From positions 1,623-29,703 of the forward strand of contig CAJUKL010000028.1 in assembly GCA_910587195.1 (NCBI GenBank): DNA of 28,081 nucleotides, written 5' to 3'. Shown piece by piece: positions 22,283 to 28,081 of the stretch. Position 1 is the first letter of the stretch. Every line of letters starts with the position of its first letter. Made by a program: the position numbers and the translations under genes. A model generated the notes under the pieces. It made no database searches. It had not been told where the DNA came from and saw nothing but the letters and a program-made list of their open reading frames with translations. This stretch comes from an uncultured Clostridia bacterium (GTDB lineage: Bacteria; Bacillota; Clostridia; Lachnospirales; Anaerotignaceae).

Positions 22283-22312
22283 ACTATACCATGATTGTTT
22301 AAATTTTGTCAA
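22283..22312 (-). promoter_or_regulatory. Promoter of acrC-etfB-etfA with overlapping Rex-like site
   Basis: On the minus strand: -35 TTGACA (22307-22312), 18-nt spacer, -10 TATAGT (22283-22288). TTGACAAAATTTAAACAA (22295-22312, minus strand) covers the -35 and matches the Rex consensus TTGTTAA-N4-TTAACAA at 11 of 14 defined positions. An imperfect inverted repeat (GTTC/GAAC, 22271-22284) sits at the start-point side. The predicted leader is about 165 nt. Confidence 0.65.
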
Positions 22313-22795
22313 GATATTTATAGTAAAATACTCTATAAAAAACAAGTATTTTTTGTGTTACTATTGGCAGAATGCCGAGAAAGACAAAAAAGAGATTTTT
22401 TTTGCACATTGAGTAATCAAAGCATTTTTTTCTAAAAAAAATTGTTTCTCTCGACAAATAATTTAACAAAAACATAAAAAATTTCATCTGTTTTCACAAA
22501 AAAAATTTGTCTATTTCCATAAAAATAATTTTGCATTGTCTTACTATACAATTTGATAAAAGATGCAAAATAGAAAAAAATAGAAATATGAGAGTAAAAA
22601 ACGGCACATAATTTGTACAAAACTAATTTATGTATCATTTTTAGTTACACTCATACTTTACACCATTGTCATTTATATGTCAATATATTTATTAAAAATT
22701 CCTAAATTTTGTCTTGATTTAATTTTGGATTGCGTCAAATTGTATACCTTTTGTTTCCAAAATGCTCAAAATTTGTTATACAAATATTTTTATAC
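22313..22795. other. AT-rich intergenic stretch without recognised genes
   Basis: Only short antisense frames (about 60-70 codons, Phe/Lys-rich composition from A/T runs, no RBS) are present. I see no RNA structure other than the clpX terminator at its right end. Confidence 0.7.
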
Positions 22796-22827
22796 AAAAA
22801 AAAGACAGTGGACATTACACTGTCTTT
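22796..22827 (-). terminator. Intrinsic terminator of tig-clpP-clpX
   Basis: On the minus strand AAAGACAGTG, 7-nt loop, CACTGTCTTT followed directly by more T (8 T in all), starting 8 bp after the clpX stop codon. Confidence 0.93.
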
Positions 22828-22834
22828 ACCTATT

Positions 22835-24109
22835 TTAATTTAATCTTTGTTTTCTTTGACGGATTCTTTGAATAGGTTGTCTATCATAATTATAAACATA
22901 TTCCGGCTGTTTATGATGAAGTACAACATCCTCTGTAATAACACATTTTTCAATATTATTTTCTGTTGGAATTTCATACATAATGCCATTGATAAATTCC
23001 TCCATAATGGAACGCAATCCTCTTGCACCAGTTTCCCGTTCCATTGCCAGCTTTGCTACTGCTTTCAAGGCATCTTCTTTAAATTCCAAATAAACATTAT
23101 CTAATTCAAAAAGATACTCATATTGTTTAGTTAATGCATTTTTTGGTTCTGTCAATATTTTAATCAATGCATCTTCATCTAAATTATCTAACGTTACCAC
23201 AACTGGCAGACGACCTATAAACTCTGGTATCAAGCCATATTTCAATAAATCTTGTGGCATTAAATTTCTTAACAACTCGCCTGTTTTTTTCTCTGTTTTG
23301 CTTTGTATTTTTGCACCAAAACCAATGGTTTTTTCATTTAATCTTGTTTGTAATATTTTTTCAATGCCTCCAAAGGCACCACCACAAATAAATAAAATAT
23401 TTGTAGTATCAATTTGGATAAATTCTTGATGAGGGTGTTTTCTTCCTCCCTGTGGAGGAACACTTGCTACTGTTCCTTCCAATATTTTTAAAAGTGCTTG
23501 TTGCACACCTTCTCCGCTTACATCTCTTGTAATAGAAGGATTTTCTGACTTTCTTGTAATTTTATCAATTTCGTCAATATAAATGATACCTCTTTCCGCT
23601 CTTTCAATATCATAATCGGCTGCCTGTATCAATTTTAATAATATATTTTCAACATCTTCTCCAACATATCCTGCTTCCGTTAAAGAAGTAGCATCTGCAA
23701 TAGCAAAAGGCACATTTAACACTCTGGCTAATGTTTGCGCTAACAAGGTTTTTCCTGTACCTGTAGGACCTACCATAAGCACATTGCTTTTTTGTAACTC
23801 CACATCATCCGCTTTATCATCAATTAATATTCTTTTATAGTGATTATAAACAGCAACAGAAAGCACTTTTTTTGCCTGTTCCTGTCCTATCACATACTGG
23901 TCTAGTATTTCTTTAATTTCCTTTGGCTTTGGCATTTCTGCACGTTCTGACTGATTTGCAAGAACGTCATATTCTTCCTCTACAATTTCTGTACATAAAC
24001 CGACACACTCATCACAAATATATACATTTGGGCCTGCAATCAGTTTTCGTACCTGTTCCTGTGATTTTCCACAGAAGGAGCATCTCAGTTGTTTTTTTTC
24101 GTCTGACAT
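22835..24109 (-). CDS. clpX: ATP-dependent protease ATPase subunit ClpX
   Basis: 424 residues from ATG 24109 (MSDEKKQLRCSFCGKSQEQV) with AAGGAG 8 nt upstream; the open frame runs 15 codons further but without an RBS. The N-terminal zinc-binding domain has CSFC and CDEC pairs; the AAA+ core has Walker A GPTGTGKT, Walker B IIYIDEIDKI, the RDVSGEGVQQALLKILEGT segment and the IGF-type loop (KTIGFGAKI) that docks on ClpP. It unfolds substrates into ClpP. 13 bp after clpP, in the conserved order tig-clpP-clpX. Confidence 0.98.
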   Translation of the reverse strand: MSDEKKQLRCSFCGKSQEQVRKLIAGPNVYICDECVGLCTEIVEEEYDVLANQSERAEMPKPKEIKEILDQYVIGQEQAKKVLSVAVYNHYKRILIDDKADDVELQKSNVLMVGPTGTGKTLLAQTLARVLNVPFAIADATSLTEAGYVGEDVENILLKLIQAADYDIERAERGIIYIDEIDKITRKSENPSITRDVSGEGVQQALLKILEGTVASVPPQGGRKHPHQEFIQIDTTNILFICGGAFGGIEKILQTRLNEKTIGFGAKIQSKTEKKTGELLRNLMPQDLLKYGLIPEFIGRLPVVVTLDNLDEDALIKILTEPKNALTKQYEYLFELDNVYLEFKEDALKAVAKLAMERETGARGLRSIMEEFINGIMYEIPTENNIEKCVITEDVVLHHKQPEYVYNYDRQPIQRIRQRKQRLN

Positions 24110-24122
24110 TATTTCATCTCCT

Positions 24123-24710
24123 TTATTTCTGAAGTTTTGTAATAACCTCATCAATTAAACCATAAGCCTTTGCTTCTTCGGCAGACATAAAATTATCCCG
24201 TTCTGTATCACGTTCAATTTCATCTACACTTTTTCCAGTATTTGCTGCCAAAATTTCATTTAATTTTCTTTTTGTTTTTAAAATATTTTCTGCATGAATT
24301 CGAATTTCTGTTGCCTGTCCTCTTGCACCACCAGAAGGCTGATGTATCATAACTTCTGCATTTGGTAAAGCAAAACGTTTTCCTTTTGCTCCACCAGATA
24401 AAAGAAAAGCACCCATACTTGCCGCCATACCAATACAAATGGTGGAAACATCTGCATGAATATATTGCATTGTATCATAAATAGCCATACCCGCCGTAAT
24501 AACGCCGCCCGGACTGTTTATGTAAAGATTAATATCTTTATCTGGGTCCTCTGCGTCTAAAAATAAAAGCTGCGCCACAACAAGGTTTGCTGTCACATCA
24601 TTGACTTCTTCTCCTAAAAATATGATTCTGTCTTTTAACAGTCTTGAGTAAATGTCATAGGAGCGTTCTCCTCTGCTAGACTGTTCTATTACCATTGGAA
24701 CTAAACTCAT
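24123..24710 (-). CDS. clpP: ATP-dependent Clp protease proteolytic subunit ClpP
   Basis: 195 residues from ATG 24710 (MSLVPMVIEQSSRGERSYDI); GGAGG lies 8 nt upstream, and an upstream in-frame TTG overlaps that RBS. The catalytic triad is Ser98 (GMAASMGAF), His123 (EVMIHQPSG) and Asp172 (DTERDNFMS). Forms the tetradecameric chamber fed by ClpX. Standard family length. Confidence 0.98.
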   Translation of the reverse strand: MSLVPMVIEQSSRGERSYDIYSRLLKDRIIFLGEEVNDVTANLVVAQLLFLDAEDPDKDINLYINSPGGVITAGMAIYDTMQYIHADVSTICIGMAASMGAFLLSGGAKGKRFALPNAEVMIHQPSGGARGQATEIRIHAENILKTKRKLNEILAANTGKSVDEIERDTERDNFMSAEEAKAYGLIDEVITKLQK

Positions 24711-24744
24711 ATGCAAGACCTCCAAAAATCAAATTTTAAAATCA

Positions 24745-24775
24745 AGGGTGTGGAGCGTAAATCACCCCACACCCT
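24745..24775 (-). promoter_or_regulatory. Hairpin between tig and clpP
   Basis: AGGGTGTGG (24745-24753) / CCACACCCT (24767-24775), a 9-bp perfect stem. On the minus strand it begins 11 nt after the tig stop and is followed by TGATTTT, a weak U-tract. It looks like a partial terminator or processing site that would set tig apart from clpPX. Confidence 0.7.
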
Positions 24776-24786
24776 CCATTTCTTTT

Positions 24787-26085
24787 TTATTCTGCTTTTT
24801 CTACTTCATTTGCACTTTCTTCAATCAATTTCAAAGCTGCTCTAACAAGCATATCTTCTTCCAATGCAGACTTATCTTCTTCTTGGAACATTTCTATCAT
24901 TTTTTCAGCATCAATGCCATAGCTTTCGCCAAATCTACCGATTTCTTTTTTCAATTCTTCTTCAGAAACGGTCAAGCCTTCTGTTTTTGCAATTTGTTCT
25001 AATAACAATCTTGCTCTTACACTCTTTTCAGAGGTTTCTCTAAAGTTTTCTTTTAAATCTTCTTTTGTAGTACCCATATATTTGCAGTAAATGTCTAATG
25101 TTAAACCTTGTCTGCTTACGTTTTCCTCAAATTCACGCATCATCTGGTTAATTTTGTTATCATACATTACCTGTGGTACATCCATAGTTGCATTTGCAAT
25201 CGCTGCATCAAGAAGTTTATCACTTTGTAATTGTTTTGCTCTTTCTTTTTGTTCCTTTGTCAGTTTATCCTGAATACTTGCCTTATATTCATCTAATGTG
25301 GAAAATTCTGAAACATCTTCTGCAAATTCATCATTTAGTTCAGGCAATTCTTTTTTGCTTAAGCCTTTTAATTCTACTGCAAACACAGCAGCTTTTCCAG
25401 AAAGTTCTGGTGCATGGTAAGCCTCTGGGAAAGTTACATTAACATCAAATTTATCTCCCACTTTATGACCTACAATTTGTTCTTCAAATCCCTCAATAAA
25501 TGCATGAGAGCCTAAGGTTAAATCATGGCTATCTGCCTGTCCACCTTCAAAAGCAACACCATCTACTGTACCCAAATAACTAATTTTTGCAATATCACCA
25601 TCTTCTGCTGCTCTGTCTGTTACTTCCACTAATCTCGCATTTTTTTGTTGAATAGATTTTAATTCTGACTGAATATCATCTTCTGTTACTTCTACTTTTA
25701 CTTTTTCTACGGTAAGACCTTTATATTGTCCCAATGTTACCTCTGGTTTTACAGTTACATCTACAATAAATTTTACGCCTGTTTCTTTATCAATTTTTTC
25801 TACATCAATCGTAGGTTGACTTACAACATCTAATTTTAATTCTTTAATTGCTTCTTCATACACATCAGGAAAAATATGGTTAATTGCTTCTTCATAAAAG
25901 AAATTTGCTCCATATTGTGCTTCTATCAATTTTCTTGGTGCTTTTCCTTTTCGAAATCCTGGTAAAGTAATTCTATTTTTGTTGCGATTATAAGCATAAA
26001 CAAGACCTTTTTCAAAAGTTGCACCGTCTACCTCTACTGTAAATTTCACTACATTATTTGCTTTTTCCACAAATGTTGTATTCAT
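24787..26085 (-). CDS. tig: Trigger factor (ribosome-associated chaperone/PPIase)
   Basis: 432 residues. The N-terminal ribosome-binding domain has the signature GFRKGKAPRKLIE (43-55). The FKBP-like PPIase domain is at about 160-245 (AEDGDIAKISYLGTVDGVAF and the LGSHAFIEGFEEQIVGHKVG segment). The helical C-terminal chaperone domain runs from about 255 to the Glu/Lys-rich end. It binds nascent chains at the ribosome exit. AAGGAGG precedes ATG 26085. First gene of the tig-clpP-clpX cluster. Confidence 0.97.
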   Translation of the reverse strand: MNTTFVEKANNVVKFTVEVDGATFEKGLVYAYNRNKNRITLPGFRKGKAPRKLIEAQYGANFFYEEAINHIFPDVYEEAIKELKLDVVSQPTIDVEKIDKETGVKFIVDVTVKPEVTLGQYKGLTVEKVKVEVTEDDIQSELKSIQQKNARLVEVTDRAAEDGDIAKISYLGTVDGVAFEGGQADSHDLTLGSHAFIEGFEEQIVGHKVGDKFDVNVTFPEAYHAPELSGKAAVFAVELKGLSKKELPELNDEFAEDVSEFSTLDEYKASIQDKLTKEQKERAKQLQSDKLLDAAIANATMDVPQVMYDNKINQMMREFEENVSRQGLTLDIYCKYMGTTKEDLKENFRETSEKSVRARLLLEQIAKTEGLTVSEEELKKEIGRFGESYGIDAEKMIEMFQEEDKSALEEDMLVRAALKLIEESANEVEKAE

Positions 26086-26184
26086 GTTGCTCTTTCCTCC
26101 TTAAAATTTTGAAATAGAAAAGGAACCCCTTCCCCATCTTCCATAAATTGCTATGCAAAAACATTTTCTGCACAATTATCGATT

Positions 26185-26193
26185 ATTATAACA
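26185..26193 (-). promoter_or_regulatory. Candidate extended -10 promoter of tig
   Basis: On the minus strand TGTTATAAT (TATAAT at 26185-26190 preceded by TGT), about 95 nt before the tig start. The -35 region is poor, which an extended -10 can compensate. Confidence 0.4.
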
Positions 26194-26248
26194 TACCAGT
26201 GCTATAAAATCTACTATAAATTACATAGAATTTACAGTTTTTTCATTT

Positions 26249-27781
26249 TTATTTGATTGCCCCTTCTGGAGTAAACTGATAATAAAACACATAATCCATT
26301 TCTGTATTTTTTGGCACCACTTCGCCCAAGCCCAGCATAAAATGATAATAACCTGGCTCTAACACTGGCATTAATAAATAAATTCCTGTTTCTCCATTTT
26401 CCAGTTCTGCAAACTCTCCAAGCATTTCTATATTTCCATACATATCTTCTGCCAAAAGAGCTACTTTATCAAAATGTTCTGCCTCAGAATAACAATATAC
26501 TTCCATCACACCTGGAGAACCACAAAATACATAATAATTGTCTAAATCCGTTGCACCTAAATTTCCTACTACGCTATCTCCGCTTTCTACTAGTTGAGAT
26601 GTTTCTAACAAATCATTAGGTTCTTCTTCTAATACCACTTTTTCAAAAGGTTTACTTCTTTCATGATATTCTTTTAAAGTATATTCTTCCACCAATTCTG
26701 CAAAAGTATAAAAAGAGCTGCTATCTAAAGTGGAAACCGCATTAATGGGAATTGCAAAATTCAAATTTTGCCCCACTGCCAGTCCAGCAGAAGTAACACC
26801 AACTACCTGTCCTTTTTCATTTAATAAGGCACCACCGCTGCTGCCATGAGAAATTGCTGCTGTAATTTGAATATAAGGAATATTTTCTATAGTTCGATTA
26901 ATACCGGACACAATGCCTTCTGATATAGTATTAGACAAACCAAAGGGACTACCGATGGCATATATTTTTTCTCCGCTTGTAATTTCGTCAGAATCTCCTA
27001 TAGATAAAAAAGGAAAATTATTTCCATCTACTTGCAGTATAGCCAAATCTCCCTTCATATCATACCCTAATACCCCTTTTACATTATAATTTGTACCATC
27101 TGGAATAGTAATCACAGCAGAATAAGCATTTTTTAGCACATGAAAATTGGTAACCGCTTTTCCTTCTTTATCTAAAAAGAAACCACTGCCACTACTCAAA
27201 GCATCTCCATCAATATCAAAGGTTTCAATATAAAAAATAGCATCACTGCACCGATTATAAATTTCTTTTGCTGTCAAATTTCTGGTATTATATTCTCCCT
27301 GTCCTGTTTCAATGTTAATTGTATTATTTTTGTCATTCCATGTCACAGAGATGCCAAAAATATTTGTAATATCCCTTAACTTAAAATAGGTGTTATTTTT
27401 AATAGTATAGCCTTGCACATGAATGGTTTGCCCATCCACAATTACATTAGAAGAAACAATATTTGCAGATGCCGTTTCTTGTATTTCTTCTAATTCTCCG
27501 CCAACAGGTTGGTATCTTTGTCCAGATGTCAGCATAACAGCATGACGTTGTTCGTCCCAATCCACAGAAAACTGCTGTGTTGTGCCATTTAAAGCATAAG
27601 CTAAATCCCTCAGCTTAAAATAATTATTGCCATTAATATAATAAGCAGCACAAGGTTTTTGTTCTCCATTCACATATATTTTAGAAGTGGTCGGCTTTGC
27701 ATCAACCGCCGCTTGTACTATTATAAAATTAGAAAAAGTACAAACAAAAGCAAGTATAAAAGGAATCCATTTATTTTTCAT
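26249..27781 (-). CDS. Secreted HtrA/DegP-like trypsin-fold protease with N-terminal copper-amine-oxidase-like repeats
   Basis: 510 residues. Signal peptide (MKNKWIPFILAFVCTFSNFI, ending near VQA). Residues about 32-160 hold two copper-amine-oxidase N-terminal-like modules with YYINGNNYFKLRDLAYAL and YTIKNNTYFKLRDITNIF; these are cell-surface stalk-type modules in Clostridia. The protease domain (about 172-355) has His214 (TNFHVLKN), Asp245 (MKGDLAIL) and Ser315 in the GxSGG motif of SHGSSGGALL. Instead of the PDZ domain of classical HtrA, the C-terminus (about 385-505) begins EEEPNDLLETSQLV, like pre-peptidase C-terminal (PPC) beta domains. GGGGAGG is 7 nt before ATG 27781. Likely an extracellular quality-control or processing protease; target unknown. 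Confidence 0.88.
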   Translation of the reverse strand: MKNKWIPFILAFVCTFSNFIIVQAAVDAKPTTSKIYVNGEQKPCAAYYINGNNYFKLRDLAYALNGTTQQFSVDWDEQRHAVMLTSGQRYQPVGGELEEIQETASANIVSSNVIVDGQTIHVQGYTIKNNTYFKLRDITNIFGISVTWNDKNNTINIETGQGEYNTRNLTAKEIYNRCSDAIFYIETFDIDGDALSSGSGFFLDKEGKAVTNFHVLKNAYSAVITIPDGTNYNVKGVLGYDMKGDLAILQVDGNNFPFLSIGDSDEITSGEKIYAIGSPFGLSNTISEGIVSGINRTIENIPYIQITAAISHGSSGGALLNEKGQVVGVTSAGLAVGQNLNFAIPINAVSTLDSSSFYTFAELVEEYTLKEYHERSKPFEKVVLEEEPNDLLETSQLVESGDSVVGNLGATDLDNYYVFCGSPGVMEVYCYSEAEHFDKVALLAEDMYGNIEMLGEFAELENGETGIYLLMPVLEPGYYHFMLGLGEVVPKNTEMDYVFYYQFTPEGAIK

Positions 27782-27845
27782 ATTTTTGCCTCCCCAAAAA
27801 AATTATTTTTAAATAAGTACGGACAAAATAGTATACTTCATTTTT

Positions 27846-27874
27846 ATTTTACCCTTTTTTGCAGATAAAAGCAA
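27846..27874 (-). promoter_or_regulatory. Candidate promoter of the HtrA-like gene
   Basis: On the minus strand: -35 TTGCTT (27869-27874), 17-nt spacer, -10 TAAAAT (27846-27851), about 65 nt before the start codon. Confidence 0.45.
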
Positions 27875-27912
27875 ATTTTTTATCCATTCTTAATAAAAAT
27901 TTAAGTGATACG

Positions 27913-27946
27913 AAAAAAACCATGTGTTAATACACATGGTTTTTTT
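27913..27946 (-). terminator. Intrinsic terminator of the tRNA transcript
   Basis: ACCATGTGT / ACACATGGT with a 4-nt loop, flanked by seven A on the left and seven T on the right. It starts 2 bp beyond the tRNA-Gly 3' end on the minus strand and is symmetric enough to act in both directions. Confidence 0.92.
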
Positions 27947-27948
27947 AA

Positions 27949-28020
27949 AGCGCGAAACGAGATTCGAACTCGCGGCCCTCGCCTTGGCAAGGCGATGCTC
28001 TACCACTGAGCCATTCGCGC
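27949..28020 (-). tRNA. tRNA-Gly (anticodon GCC)
   Basis: Acceptor arms GCGCGAA (5') and TTCGCGC (3') pair over 7 bp, with discriminator U. D-arm segment GGCTCAGTGGTAGAGC, anticodon loop CTTGCCAAG (GCC), T-arm GCGAG-TTCGAAT-CTCGT. CCA is not encoded. It lies last in a minus-strand tRNA cluster. Confidence 0.97.
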
Positions 28021-28026
28021 AGAAAG

Positions 28027-28081
28027 TGCCCAGAACCGGAATCGAACCAGTGACACGAGGATTTTCAGTCCTCTGCTCTAC
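28027..28081 (-). tRNA. tRNA-Phe (anticodon GAA), 3' part, cut by the right edge
   Basis: On the minus strand: anticodon stem-loop GAGGACTGAAAATCCTC (GAA), T-arm ACTGG-TTCGATT-CCGGT, 3' acceptor strand TCTGGGC and discriminator A. The first ~20 nt (5' acceptor and most of the D-arm) are outside the window. CCA is not encoded. It ends 6 bp before tRNA-Gly, so the two are co-transcribed. Confidence 0.93.

Noticed and set aside
22299..22638. Two small Phe/Lys-rich minus-strand frames in the acrC-clpX gap
   Set aside because: Composition follows A/T runs, no RBS, and one overlaps the acrC promoter; treated as non-coding.

Overview
The window is AT-rich and reads as a chromosomal segment of a low-GC anaerobic Firmicute (Clostridia). 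The best pointer to its identity is the set pct - lcdB - lcdA - lcdC plus etfA - etfB - acyl-CoA dehydrogenase. From memory, its proteins closely resemble the acrylate-pathway enzymes of Anaerotignum propionicum (formerly Clostridium propionicum), so an Anaerotignum-like lactate/alanine-to-propionate fermenter is the likely source. This is family recognition, not a database result.

Layout. 1-820 (-): 5' part of an S-layer-homology (SLH) surface protein that runs off the left edge in a Thr/Pro/Ser pentapeptide repeat. 1124-2647 (-): a thioredoxin-fold lipoprotein and an HD-domain hydrolase in one operon. 2819-9640 (+): six tightly packed genes for a MacA-like adaptor, MacB-like ATPase, MacB/FtsX permease, OmpR-type response regulator, sensor kinase and a short TolC-family protein. 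9640-10000: non-coding, full of hairpins. 10002-11579 (+): consensus promoter, TPP riboswitch, terminator, thiW and thiD. 11662-16501 (-): lcdC-lcdA-lcdB-pct, preceded by a leader of about 380 nt that holds an IS200/IS605 (TnpB guide-RNA)-like element. 17365-18947: divergent map and a cytidylate-kinase-like gene. 19030-22111 (-): acyl-CoA dehydrogenase, etfB, etfA. 22835-26085 (-): tig-clpP-clpX. 26249-27781 (-): a secreted HtrA-like protease. 27949-28081 (-): tRNA-Gly(GCC) and a partial tRNA-Phe(GAA).

How the genes work together. Pct charges lactate with CoA. LcdC (ATP-dependent activator) injects an electron into LcdAB, which dehydrates (R)-lactoyl-CoA to acryloyl-CoA. The acyl-CoA dehydrogenase with EtfAB reduces acryloyl-CoA to propionyl-CoA, and Pct releases propionate while recharging lactate. 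The two halves of the pathway have separate promoters and are separated by map and the kinase-like gene.

Most noteworthy: (i) the TolC-family protein in the efflux/two-component operon seems to lack the beta-barrel segments of outer-membrane TolC; (ii) a dispersed intergenic repeat family shows compensatory base-pair changes in its stems; (iii) a transposase-less IS605/omega-RNA-like scaffold lies in the leader of the lactoyl-CoA dehydratase operon; (iv) a thioredoxin-fold lipoprotein has lost its second active-site cysteine.
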